A stretch of DNA of 64,000 bases, from NCBI GenBank assembly GCA_022494885.1, contig JAGVSM010000193.1:1-64000 (forward strand). The letters are read 5' to 3'. A program made the position numbers and the translations under genes. Of the stretch, positions 1 to 11,900 are shown one piece after another (position 1 is the stretch's first letter; each line of letters opens with the position of its first letter). The stretch is from Micrasema longulum (lineage: Eukaryota; Arthropoda; Insecta; Trichoptera; Brachycentridae). The notes beneath the pieces were generated by a model, which searched no databases, was not told where the DNA came from, and saw nothing but the letters and a program-made list of their open reading frames with translations.

Positions 1-2584
1 GCTGATCGATTTTGTCCACGGAACAGGGTGGTGAGCTTTAATGGCCGTCTTCAGCGTTCTATGAAATCGCTCGATCATGCCATTACTTTGTGGATGGTAA
101 GGCGTCGTGTTGGAGTGTGCTATGCCTGATCTGGAACAAAACAAGTTAAAGTCCGTAGACATGAATTGCCTACCCTGATCAGTTATAATTTTCTCCGGTA
201 CGCCGTATCTCGCAATCCAGTTGTCCCAGATGGCTCTGATGATTGTGTGGTCTGGATATCTGCGATAGGGATTACTTCCGCCCATCGAGTGTATCGGTCG
301 ATACATGTGAGGCAGTACCTCAGTCCCTCTGATGGTGGAAAAGGTCCGATGAGGTCGACATGGACCACGCAGAATTTCTGTCTCGGCATGTCGATCTTGA
401 TGATCGGTGTCCTCGTGTGTTTGTTGACTTTGCTCTTCGGACAGGGTATGCAGGCCTTCGTCCAAGCTGCGCAGTCTGCTTTCATATTTTTCCAGACGCC
501 TCTTTGACTGATGGTCTTGGTCGTGGCGTCGGCTCCTGCATGGTTGAGGTTATGCACTTGGTTGAAGAAAGATCTCTGTAGCGTTTTTGGGATGTACGGT
601 CGCATGTTGCCTTTGTTGAGATCGAAGACGATTTCTTGTCACTGCATGTTGGTTTTGATCAGGTTCAGAGCAGTGTTCTTGTCGTCCAAGAGTGCGAGTA
701 GTTCGTTGTCCTGCCTTTGTTCTTTATGGATCTTTTCGAACGATATGTTTGCCTCTTGCTCGATCATGTCGATTCTTGATAAGGTATCGGCGACGACGTT
801 GTCTTCTCCTTTTATGTATTTGATGTCCGTGCTGAACTGTGAGATGTAGTCTAGATATCTGAGTTGTCTGGGGCTTTCTTTGTCGTGACTTTTCCTTCTA
901 AACACGAATTGTAGTGGTTTATGGTCCGTGTATATACAGAATTCTCTGCCCTCCAGATAATGTTGAAAGTACCTTACAGTCTCAAAAATGGCTAGTAGTT
1001 CCCTGTCGTACGTACTATATGAACACTGAGCCTTGTTCAACTTTTTTGAGAAGAAACTTATCGGTTTGTAGTTGATGCCGTCTGTGGTTTGTTGTAGCAC
1101 GCCTCCGATTGCGTAATCTGAGGCGTCTGTCCACACTGACATCTTGCTGCTTTCCTCTGGGTAGCTAAGCTTAGTGGCGTTGATCAGCGAGTTCTTGACC
1201 TCTTCGAAATCGTGTGTAGTGACTTCGTTCCACTCTACTTTTCTGTTGTCATTCTTTTTTGCTCCCTTGAGGTAATCGTGTAGTCGTATCAATTTGTGTG
1301 CTGCTCGTGGTATGAATCTTCGGTAGAAGTTTCCCATGGCCAAGAATCTTCTCAACTGCTTAATGGTTTCTGGCTTGTTGAGGTTCGTGATGGCTTCCAC
1401 TTTTGTTGGCGAGGGTCCGATGCCTTCAGCCGAAATTTCATAACCAAGAAATAACAGTGTTTTCTTGGCAAACTCGCATTTAGATGGGTTTACCACCATT
1501 CCATGATCTTGAAGTCGCTGGAACAAAGCTTTTAAGTGTTCCACATGTGTTTCTTCGTCTGGTGAAGCGATCAATATATCGTCGATATATGCGTGTACTC
1601 CTTCTAGACCTCTTGTGACTTCGTTGATGTGACGTTGGAATGTTTGTGCAGCGCATGATAGTCCGAATGGCATTCTTACAAATTCAAATAACCCGAATGG
1701 TGTGGTTATAGCTGTCTTTTTAATGTCAGTTTCATTAATTGGAATTTGGTGATATGCTCGTTGTAAGTCAATTTTGGAAAAAATTTTACAGTTAAATAAG
1801 TCATTGCATATATCGTGGATATGTGGCAAGGAATAACGATCAGGTACCGTCTGTGCGTTTAAGCTACGGTAATCGCCACAAGGGCGATAAGTACCATCGC
1901 TCTTCTTCACCATATGCAATGGAGAGGCCCACTCACTCTTGGAGGGTCTACAAATACCTTGAGCCACCATGTGATCGAACTCTTGCTTCGCCTGCCTCAG
2001 TAGTTCTGGGGACAGCCGACGAGTCTTACACATAACGGGTTTGCCACGGGTATCTATATGGTGGATTGTGTTGTGTTTATCCAGCCCTGCGTATGGTTTA
2101 TTGATATCTACTAGTTGTGGATACTTCAATATGAGTGAGTGGTAAATGTTGGTTTTGTCTGTTAATGATATGGAACATGTTATGTTGTTGTTTGTGGAGA
2201 TGTCAAATGCTCTGACTATCTTGCCGTTTGTATTGTCTACTAACCGTTTGTTCCTAACATCTACTAACAGGTGGAAGTTGTGGAGAAAATCTGCTCCTAT
2301 AATAGGGCGTGTCGTATCCGCTATTATAAACTTCCATGTAAACATTTGTTTACATCCCAGATTCAGTGTTACCGTGGTAACTCCGAAATTCTGGATCGTA
2401 GTCCCGTTCGCTGCATAGAGAATTAGCTTAGACTTTTCTCCATGGCGTTTGTGTAAAGATCTAGGAATTAATGATATTTCCGATCCGGAGTCAACGAGGT
2501 ATGACACACCGGTATCACGATCTTTAACAAAGAGACGTGTTGTGTTGGTTGAATCAGCCGCCTCCGCTATGATTCGACCATCTA
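1..2584 (-). pseudogene. Retrotransposon Pol: protease, RT, RNase H, partial integrase; disrupted
   Basis: The frame continues from the gag frameshift. The aspartic protease motif is [11 protein letters not shown] (near 2490). Reverse transcriptase follows, with the fingers/palm motifs [13 protein letters not shown] and [13 protein letters not shown] and the catalytic YIDD (near 1575-1590). RNase H begins with [14 protein letters not shown] (near 1110-1140). The integrase has a His/Cys zinc-binding region (H...H...C..C at about 450-560) and the start of the rve core with its first catalytic Asp (HVDLIGPFPP). There are two lesions: an in-frame TGA at 639-641, between RNase H and integrase, and a one-base frameshift at about 243-250 in the integrase core. 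After the second lesion the recognisable integrase reading continues in another frame to base 1, including a TDQG-type second catalytic Asp. The gene is therefore a pseudogene despite good residual similarity. Confidence 0.9.
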
Positions 2585-3460
2585 GTTTTTTGAAGCTAGA
2601 TGCGGTTTAAATTCACATGGTGTGACGCATTTCTTAGCTTGATCGCCAAATTTTGTGTGGAAGTAACAAAGAATAGTTTTCTTGTTATTTCCGTTGGCCC
2701 TATAGCTTGTTTTGTTGAAATTGTTGTTGTATTTGTTGTTATTGAAATTGTTACTGCTGTTACTTGTTGTGTGTTTGAATCTATTGTTATTGTTGTTGTG
2801 ACTATGCTGTTTGTTGATTGTGTGAAATAAACTCTCTACCTTATGGGTTAGAGCTTGTACGGACTGTTCTAAACTACAAATGTTATTTTTATTGTTGGTA
2901 CCTACTACCGCTACATTATCCTGTGTGTACACCTGTATTAGGCGATCTGCTATCGTCGCTTGCCTATCCCAGTCATCTTCGCTTATGGCTAAATGCGCTT
3001 GGATCGTCTTGGGCAGTTGTTGTATCCACAAGTATTGCAACGTCGTTTCGTCTATTTGTAAACCTATTGCTAGCGTCCGCATCTCTCTAAGTAGGCTGGA
3101 TGGGTTTCGATCCCCAAGCTGTAAGGAAGAAAACAGTTTTTCTCTCCTTCTGTCCTGTGGACAGCCCATGCGTTGGATTATAGCTTCCTTCAGCCTCGTA
3201 TATTTTGCTCGGTTCGGTTCCATGAGTAAAATATCTGAAACTTGTTCTATGTGCGTTTGTTCAAGTTTTGACACTAAGTGACTATAACGTGCGTCTTCTG
3301 AAACTATGTTTGCCAACTCGAATTGTGCTTCTATCTGTTTAAACCAAAGTTCGATGTTGTTCACCCATAGCTGTGGTAGTTTAACGCTAATCCTATCCGT
3401 GTGGAACATGTTGTTTGCTGTGTTGATATTTGTCAAGTCAGTGTTGTCCTTGTTAGCCAT
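2582..3460 (-). CDS. Retrotransposon Gag polyprotein, intact frame
   Basis: An uninterrupted frame of 292 codons. The N-terminal half carries a gypsy-type capsid region with the motif [20 protein letters not shown] at about residues 29-48 and the QDRRREKLF region near residue 100. An Asn-rich, low-complexity linker follows (about residues 215-255). The C-terminus has a Cys-His box with C, then H three residues on, a downstream C and a final CxxxC-like pair ([19 protein letters not shown]). That unusual C-H-C-C arrangement is characteristic of the CsRn1 group. Gag would package element RNA into virus-like particles. The frame ends in TAG directly after a slippery heptamer that leads into pol. 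Confidence 0.88.
   Translation of the reverse strand: MANKDNTDLTNINTANNMFHTDRISVKLPQLWVNNIELWFKQIEAQFELANIVSEDARYSHLVSKLEQTHIEQVSDILLMEPNRAKYTRLKEAIIQRMGCPQDRRREKLFSSLQLGDRNPSSLLREMRTLAIGLQIDETTLQYLWIQQLPKTIQAHLAISEDDWDRQATIADRLIQVYTQDNVAVVGTNNKNNICSLEQSVQALTHKVESLFHTINKQHSHNNNNNRFKHTTSNSSNNFNNNKYNNNFNKTSYRANGNNKKTILCYFHTKFGDQAKKCVTPCEFKPHLASKN
2585..2591 (-). other. -1 ribosomal frameshift slippery heptamer between gag and pol
   Basis: On the minus strand the gag frame ends TCA AAA AAC TAG. This contains the heptamer A AAA AAC in the phase required for simultaneous P- and A-site slippage (X XXY YYZ), one codon before the gag stop. Slipping back one base continues as AAA CTA GAT GGT, which is the open frame leading into the protease DSGSE motif. 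The phase and position are seen directly; use of the site is inferred. Confidence 0.8.
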
Positions 3461-4937
3461 TGTTTACAGTTTAAAAATATTCGTTTTAAAAAAAAAATTC
3501 AGAAAAATGTATGTAATAATGATTACAGTATAAGTTAAAATATTGAAATAAAAGTATTCAATAATGAGTGTAGTTGTATTAAAAAGTTAAGTTTAAATTA
3601 TTAGATTTAAATTTAAATTTAAATTTCAAACAAAAATATTTATTTTTTAAATGTCAGAGTCACTATTTGTTATGTATGTACTGTGCAAGTTATAGAAAAG
3701 AAAATTAAAAACAGAAAATTTAAATAATTATTTTACCATACGGCGGAACACATTTTCCAACTATTAGGTATTTGTATTCTCCAAGCCTGAGTGGTCCCCT
3801 CAATATTAATATTCCTTTTGATTGTCCGTTGTACAATATATCAAGTTTAAAAATGTTTATGGTAAAACTTCAAATCTGTAACACATAATAACATGCATAG
3901 CCTAGGTTAAAAATATAAACATATATAGTACAGTCACACAATATAATGTATATAGAAAAAAAGTATGGATACTAATGTCCACGTACTAAGTTAAACATTC
4001 GTCGGCTTAGCCGCCCGAATATCTGTTTGTTTGATAGTTTCAAGTTGTTTACAAAAATAAAATTTTACAAATTGCAAGTATTGTGAACGACTGCGCCAGC
4101 TGAAAAATATTTCCGATAGATTTCGCTGGTAAAAAAAAAACTTACTCCCGCAGTGCGTTCACAAGGAGAAAACTTTCGGATGCCTACGTCACGCTTGTCT
4201 CGCCATATAATATTTGTCAAAAATAATTATGTACCGGATTTTTGAAAAAAAAAAAAAAATTTAAGAACTATAAATAACAATTATTTTCCGGTACCCTGTA
4301 AGTACCTCTACTCAATCTGGCACCCTATGTAAATGTTCGTGTGAATTGTTTGTGTGTTCGACTCAAGAAAAATAAAAAAAATAAAATTTATATGTGTTGT
4401 AGGAATGTATTACTCGGCGTGCGATTTTTGGTGAGCGAGTCGCTCGAACGTATTATATTATGTTTGTTTATAATAATTTTAGTTAAATTATGAATCACCT
4501 GTTTGAATTAATCCCGGCCGAGTAATATTGTTAAGAAATTAATCACAGTTTAATCAATTCACTAGTTACATTAATTACATTTACATTAGTTACATTTACA
4601 TTGAAGATTGTTACCGACAGAAAAATTCACTCGATTCGTTCGGTCTTTGAAAAATCTAATTCTATTATATATTATAATTATTATAATATAGTTCTATTAT
4701 ACTAAATTAATTAACCTTACAATAAGTTAACCTTGAAATAGATTAACCTTGATTAATTACAAATAAATTAAAAGTGCAATCAAATTAAAAATGAAATTTT
4801 AAATTTTTCATGTACCGACCGAAAAAAAGTAATTGTTGTACAATTTTGTCAAGCGAAGATATTTCTGTCTGAAATTTTGCGCAATTTTATGGAATTTGAA
4901 TGGGGTCACCGTGATTGATTGTTTAATGTTGTGTTTT
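3461..4937 (-). other. Long AT-rich untranslated leader of the retrotransposon
   Basis: About 1.5 kb lies between the primer site and the gag start without any recognisable protein. It holds short direct repeats (TAAATTT repeats near 3600; TTAACCTT-type repeats near 4700-4750; ACATTTACATT near 4570-4600). An insertion into the leader, or a truly long leader, would both explain the length. I see no host exon here, in particular none of the missing GMPPA N-terminal exons. Confidence 0.5.
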
Positions 4938-4962
4938 CGTGTTCAAACGTCGGGGTATACCA
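4938..4962 (-). other. Primer binding site, tRNA-Trp-like
   Basis: The minus strand from 4962 reads TGGTATACCCCGACG and then TTTGAACACG. From memory, the complement of an insect tRNA-Trp 3' end is TGG followed by TGACCCCGACGTGATTTG and then AACACG. The CCCCGACGT and TTGAACACG blocks match, with small indels between them. CsRn1-clade elements are known to use tRNA-Trp. The site directly follows the LTR, as expected. Confidence 0.6.
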
Positions 4963-4966
4963 CTTT

Positions 4967-5451
4967 TGGTCGTTTTGTTACCACCTTTATGTAGGCACCT
5001 AGTTGGTGGCCTAATTTTGTGATGTACAAAGTTATGTGGGTGCACAGAATGAGAGCAAGTAAAACAGGGTACTTACGTTTTACACAAAGATTTATTCACG
5101 AAACTAAACTACTGAAGCTAACACATTGAAAGAAGGATTCTAATAACTATATTAGGCAAAATAAAATGAAGTTGGTAAATCTAAATTGGCGGTAATTTTG
5201 TGCCTCGAAGACGCGTGCGGTGAGGTCGGAATCCGGTAGTTTTCTCTCCCGCCGGTTTGGCCCGTTCGTACGCTCTACGTCGGCGTTCGGCAATGTTCGG
5301 CTCGTGCCGTCGTTGTCGACCCGCCACAAATATAAGGCAAAAATATAATTATAACAATAATCATATTCACAGAAAAAAAAATGTTCATCAATTAACTTAC
5401 ATATTTCAAAATAAACATGAAAGAAAAACAATTATTTGGACGTACCACATT
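4967..5451 (-). repeat. Probable 5' LTR of the gypsy element
   Basis: On the minus strand the sequence starting at 5451 reads TGTGGTACGTCC, a typical LTR start. A GC-richer stretch follows (about 5200-5330) that could be U3/promoter. An AATAAA signal lies at about 5090-5095, followed by a T/G-rich run, as expected of R/U5. The right-hand edge of the primer site at 4962 sets the LTR 3' end within a few bases of 4967. The second LTR is outside the window, so neither edge can be confirmed by comparison. The LTR would be about 485 bp. Confidence 0.6.
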
Positions 5452-5987
5452 TGTATGTTAGTGTTTAAGGGTTAAATGTTTTGTAAACAATTTAAAATCT
5501 TAAATGATTTATGAATGAACTCATCATAATTATCATCAGCCGTCTCTTGTCCAATGGTGAACATAGGCCTCCCCCTTAAGTCTCCATATCTCCCTATCCT
5601 AAACTAAATGTTATTAAATATTTATATATAACCACTAGCCGACTTTTCTTTGTCTACCGGTTTTGAGATGTACCCGTCTCTTTGTCAGGACACCATTCAA
5701 ACCAACATGCAAAACCCACTATACACCTTCACTATAGTTGTTACACAAAAATATAAAACCAACATGACATTAATTTTAATAAGCAATCCTTACATGCACT
5801 GAGGTTATGAAAATGTGAACCTTTCAATATAGTCCATTATACAATGTTCCATTGTAATGGTCACCCTATACCTATTAAACTAACGCCCTTCCCTCTTTTT
5901 TCATCTGTTTCTCCCACAACATAAAATATTTTTATTTAACTTATTAAATATGTTTATTTATTAAACATGTTCTTTTAATGTATTTAG
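5452..5987. other. Intronic flank with a LINE tail remnant
   Basis: No exon is seen. Bases 5518-5590 (TCATCATAATTATCATCAGCC followed by CCAATGGTGAACATAGGCCTCC) resemble the antisense 3' end of the LINE family whose better copies are at 8388-8730 and 36285-36560. The rest is AT-rich intron leading to a pyrimidine-rich acceptor at 5987. Confidence 0.45.
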
Positions 5988-8900
5988 GTTACAATAATGA
6001 GTACGGAAGCAACAAAACTACAGTCTTTAAACTATGGCTGTATGGTAGTGAGTAAGCCAACATGTTCCGTGGACCATTATGTAGAGAAACCCAACAGTTA
6101 CGTGTCAACCATCATCAACTGTGGCATCTACATCTGTTCCTTGGACGTCTTCCAAACAATGGCCGGCGTCTTTAACAAGAAACAAGACGGGTTTTACAAG
6201 TAAGATTTTTATCAACAATGTTTTAAAACTCCCTATCAAGGCGAATAAAAAAGAATACAACTCTGTGTGTTTTTGACTCGATGGCTTACCATTTGATTTG
6301 CTTACCATGCCTGATGTCTCAGATTCTATTTCTGTAATATATAATTTATTTAATGAGTGTTTTTTTTCTGGTAACAAAACTGTATTCCTCATTTCATCTG
6401 GATATAGAAAGAATTAGCACAATAGATAAATAAAGTACACACAAATTAAAGAGACAAAAGAACTATTAACCCTTTTAACCATAGATTATTTTGAATAGGA
6501 TGTGTAAAAAATCTTAAATAGTTACATTGTATTTTTTTATCTATGTATTGAGTTTTTGTGAATTTATTTCTTGAGCTAGTTTAAATTACTTGCACTATAT
6601 AAACTAATATTTACACTTATATTAAACATTTTATATGAATTAAAATATAATTCTTTTTCAACCGCCTCTTGAAATTTTGTAAACTAAGATAAAGTATTTA
6701 AGTAAAAAAAAATGTAATGATTTAAAGATAATAGATCAAATAAAAGTGATAGAAGCAAAAACTAAAATTTTGGTTTTTGAAAAGAAATCAGACAAATTTT
6801 TTGGTATTAAAAATTTTTTCTATGTTGAATTATGCTTTCAATAATTGTTTAAAAAAATATGTACATTCGACGGCTTAAAAAAATATAAATAAACTGTAGA
6901 AATCGAATATTTAAAACAAAAAATACTTTTCTTAAAAAAATAAAACTTTTCAAAAACAAAAGCGCAAAAGAAAAACATTCTGTTACTGGAAGCTTATTGT
7001 AATTAAAAAGTTCATAATTATTGAGTTGTAGTTTTATGTTTCTTTAAGGTATTTGCTTGTTTTTGAAAATGTGTTTTTTTTTAGTGGATGCAATGGAACA
7101 GGTCGAGACGCCGGTTACATAGCTTGGGAGCAGGAAATACTAGCTCCTCTTGCAGGAACTAACAGGCTCTACTCAATGCAGGTTATTTTCATTCAAATAT
7201 TAAAAACACCCGTATTGAAATTAGATAACGGATCTATTATGTAGCTGTAGCATTTAAAACTATATACAAGTAGTCTTCAACGCATGACCTAGTTCAAGCA
7301 CTTTTAAATCTCTTCCAAAATGTCAATATGAAAATAAACAGTTTTGTGTATACAGCAATAAATTTTTACAATTCACTTTCTAATGACCTAAAATATATAC
7401 AAAACATATACGTACTTAAAAAACACCCAAATAAAACAGTTCTTTCGAGTGATATGTGATTATTTTTTTTTATCGTCTTTTTATTAAAACTATTGTGTTA
7501 TTATATATAATATCCCCTCATACCAGCACTTTTGCTGATTGGAAATATTTCGTACAAATAAAATATGTTATGTAATGTAATATGTAAAGTTTAAAAAACC
7601 TTGCATTTTGTCATAAATAAATAAAAATAATAAATGACGATGGTGATACTCTGATAGTAACAAGACAAGCGCCGTGGCCCAGTTGGTAAGACAAGACGGC
7701 CAACTGTGAAACTGGCGTCGCGGGTTCGATTCCCGCCAGTTGCAAGAAAAAAATTCTAGAAAGATATTTTCCTCAATTGGTCTGGGTGTTGTGGTGTATT
7801 TTTCATTACCTCCTTCCATATCCCCTCTATCGCACCTGCTGACAAGCCTCTAAATAGAGCTTAGCGGGTTATTAATTTACAAAAAAAACATAGAAAATTT
7901 TAAAAATAATAAAAAAGAAACCAGAAGGTCAGTCCATATGCTTGCCGAGCGTTTACAAGCGCAAGCGTTCGGGCATTTGGCTTGCCTTGCGGACACTAGT
8001 GAGCGTTTGCCACGGTTCAGGGCAGTGTAGGTATTTTGTGCATAGATTAAAGGAAGCCATAGACTAAATATATATACTGTATACGGCGTGAATCAATGAA
8101 CACTCAGGATTAGCTGCCACATACACAAGTCTGTGGATACTACACTTGTCGAGCTTTTCTTTTTGTGTGGAGGTAGCAATAGGATGGCATAACCACAAAA
8201 CATTATTCCCGTAAAGTTATATGGGAATAATGTCTTGTGGTAGGAATAATTATTTAGAAATCTAGGGTTTCGAGAATTTCGTAAATTGATCAATAAATGA
8301 ATAAGCTAATTTACGACAAGATCTATTATACTTACGACCTGTTCATTGAAACTGACTATGGTCATAAGTTAACAACTATCTGTATTAATAATCATCATCA
8401 TAATCAGCCTATGTTGGTCCACCGAAGGACATAGACCTCCTCTTGTCTCCTCCATTCCTCCTGGTTCTGCGCCATCCTTATCCATGGTCTCCCGGTACAC
8501 TTAGAATATTATCTAATCATCTCATTGGTGGGCGCCCTTGAGGTCTCATATTCTTCAGTCATTTGAGGACACGTTTTGTCCATCTATCATCAGACATTCA
8601 AGCAATATGGCCTGCCCATTTCCACTTCAACCGACCAATCCCTTCCACCACATCACACATTTTGTTTTGATTGTGGATCAAATCGTTCCTCTTTCTATTT
8701 CTCATTGTTAGTTCAAGCATAATGCATTCCATTATGAGTCCGGCACTTTACTAAACCTCAGCACACCAAACTTCTGAGTTTTGAGAGTAAATTGGGCATA
8801 AGGTGGTTTGATTTCATAACTAACATCGATGTCCGAGAATGGACACAGCAGTCTCCTATAATGAGCGTATTGAGAGGAGGGTGTCGATGACGATCTTTCG

Positions 8901-11900
8901 GTTTCATTCGGCGGAACTAAGGGATGCGGGATTGACGTGGGAGGAGCCGAGAGTACTGGCTTGCGATACGGTTTCCTGGAGGCGTCTGGTGATGTCCACA
9001 TGCTCCACTTTGGGGCGGATGAGAAAAAAGGAGAATGCTTTCCATCCTTCTCTGTGCAACTTTTCTATTCAAATTTTGAAAGTGAATTATTGCATACCTT
9101 AAATTTGTTGCAACAGAGAGGGAAAACAACACAAATTTAAATATGAACAACTCCCTAGGGAGAAAATTCAGCCAGTCTGCAAGCATTTGGACATACTCAA
9201 AACATTGTTGAATTGCATAACTGTTTGCATTTCAAAAACATTCCAATTGTGGAATCAACCTGTACTCCCCTATCTGATCTGCTCATTTGCCGTACTGTGA
9301 TTAAAATGAGGATTCTACTGACGTGTTTACCAGGTGTCATGTTGGTGGTCCCAACTGAAGACCGCAGGCTCTGCGATATACGCCAACCGTCACTACCTTG
9401 AGTTGTTCAGGCAGAATACTCCCGAGCGGCTGGTTCCCTCGCGGGAAGGAGAATCGACCTGCACAGTCTTGCCCGATGTGCTCATTCACCATACTGCGAG
9501 AGTGCATCCCACAGCTGTGGTTAGTAACTGACATTTGAGACGATAATACTGCTTTCGAAAATTGCCTAGTAAACTGCTTGATTTAAAAGAAAAAAATTAG
9601 CAAATTAAATTCAAAGATTGTTTAATTTTTTTTCTTAATTTTGAAAATCCAGTGACATTTTACATTTCTGTAGCATGTTGTTTTTTGTGGGTGAAATCTC
9701 GAGAAAATATTTGGCCAACTTTTACTTTGAAAAAAAAAAAGTTTAGACCATATTATGTCAAATTTTGTTTCTTTCAAAAAAAGAACAATGGATTCTTTTA
9801 GTAAATTGTATCCATTCTTGTTTCTAGCAGGGGTGCTGGATTACAACACCCTCGAATCTCGTCATATTTATCTTGGGAATCATTTCTATAAGCTGATTTC
9901 TGAAAGTATATATAATCCAAATATACTGAAAGAGATCAGTTTGTATGTTCCCAATAATTAATTATACTAGAGAGAGATCTCGTGCACTGTTTTAAACACC
10001 CAGAAGCCGTACAAATGCAAGTTAGAATTTACCCATTAATAGGCCAATTCGCTTGCTGAATACGGCTTCTGCAGATAATATGGATAAATTTTTCCGTACA
10101 TATCGGCAGTCTAGCAGCTATCTGCTTTTTATTCATTAACTTCTAACTTATATTTAAAGCTCGTAAAGTAATGCAGACTACAATTTGTCAAATAAATTTA
10201 AAGTGCTATTTAACATTGTGCGTTACACTTACAATATTGTTATTTTTTTTTACAGATAGGACCTAATGTTTCCATTGGCCCTGATGTGGTAATCGAGGCC
10301 GGAGTAAGGTTGAAAGAGTCAATAGTTTTAGCAAATGCCACAATACGGCAACACGCCTTGGTCATGCATTCCATATGTAAATATTTTTAATATACTTTTC
10401 AATATTTCATTTGTCAATTTTTTTCACTAGTACCTACGGCCCGGCCCGTTGTATTTATTTATTATATATATACGGCCTAAGCCAATTACAACAGTTACAC
10501 GAAGAAACATAAATGCAAGAAACTGAACAAAAAGAACATAAAACTATTTAGCAAAGACAAACAAGGGCAAAACAATAATTGTATACAATATATTAAAAAA
10601 AACGAAAGACCAAAACTTTGAGCTAAACCATGCCAATCCAACTTCATCCCACACTGTTTAGTCGCGAAGAGATCTACGAAAAGCCGGAAGATCTATCCCA
10701 AAAAATTCCAAGTCGTGTGATGAATTGACTAATCTACACATTCTGGACATTGGGGCATAAAAACCAAAGTTGCTCTTAGAAGATTTTATAAATAGCAGAT
10801 TTTGACTTCTGGTGACACGGTTGGGAACATGAAAAGAAATTGATTGCAACAGAGATGGGACATCATTTAAAGCATTAAGTTTTTTGAAAATGCATATAAG
10901 GTCTATCTCAGTTCTACGTCTCTCCAATGAAGACAGATTAAGAGATTTCTCTATTTCAAAATAAGAATAATTACCCCTCTGTAATCCGAGCAACCATGCC
11001 ACTTTACATACTGAAAGAGATCAGTTTGTATGTTCCCAATAATTAATTATACTAGAGTGAGATCTCACGCACTGTTTTAAACACCCAGAAGCCGTACAAA
11101 TGCGAGTTAGAATTTACCAATTAATAGGGCAATTTGCTTGCTGAATACACCTTCTGCAGCTAATATGGATCAATTTTTCCGTACATATCGGCAGTCTAGC
11201 AGCTATCTGCTTTTTATTCATTAACTTCTGTATTCATTAACTTATTCATTAACTACTGTAATCTGTAGCTAACTTCGTAGTCAATAATCATAGAATGGTT
11301 TTTATATGTATGGGCGACTCTATTAGGATAATGTAACTATTGTTATATCTGAAAATACTGCATTGAAAATTAAAAAATAAATTGGTTTCATATTTATGTA
11401 TGTATAGTTGCAAGACCTCAATTTTTAAATCTCAATGAGGTTCTCTACATTCGTTTGCAAATATTTTTTAATCTTATAAAATTTCTAGGAGGTTCAATCC
11501 GTTACTTGTCTATTACAAACATTTGTACACATTCAAAATATTATTTAAATAAATGATAACTTTTTATTGCAGTGGGCAGACATTCAGAGGTCGGAGAATG
11601 GGCTCGAGTTGAAGGGACTCCGTCAGATCCTGATCCAAATAAACCATTTGCTAAGATGGATAATTTGTCTCTCTTTAATTCGAATGGACGGCTTAATCCG
11701 TCTATCACAATTTTAGGTATGGTTTAATTTTATTTAATCAGGGTGAATTGTAAAAAAGACGTATGTAAGTTCCTCTCCAATTTTGAATATAATAAATTGT
11801 ACAATTTACCCTGGTTTATACAAGTCACTCAAGATCTCCAATTTATTTTGTATTTTTAAATGACTATCAAACTTTATTTTAAAATTGTTACACAATAAGG

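Larger units (their letters stand above)
1..5451 (-). mobile_element. Ty3/gypsy LTR retrotransposon, CsRn1-like, truncated by the window edge
   Basis: Reading leftward from 5451 the order is LTR, primer binding site, long leader, gag, frameshift site, then pol with protease, reverse transcriptase, RNase H and integrase. That order is Ty3/gypsy (Metaviridae-type). Two features point to the CsRn1 clade: the Gag Cys-His box is of the C-H-C-C kind rather than the retroviral CCHC knuckle, and the primer site resembles the complement of tRNA-Trp. The rest of integrase and the 3' LTR lie left of base 1. Pol has an in-frame stop and a frameshift, so this copy is dead or nearly so. It appears to lie in a GMPPA intron, antisense to the gene. 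No envelope gene is visible in this part. Confidence 0.9.

Noticed and set aside
5147..5431. 94-codon frame on the minus strand as a gene
   Set aside because: It lies in the LTR, has low-complexity F/Y-rich sequence and no recognisable domain.
3461..5987. Search for missing GMPPA N-terminal exons
   Set aside because: No frame resembling the nucleotidyltransferase start (GG-rich loop, NADVCxDFP-type motif) was found; the region is retrotransposon leader and LTR.
7671..7745. Functional tRNA gene
   Set aside because: Good B box and T-arm, but the acceptor stem does not pair and SINE-like tail follows. The same judgement applies to 52640, 58078 and 62925.
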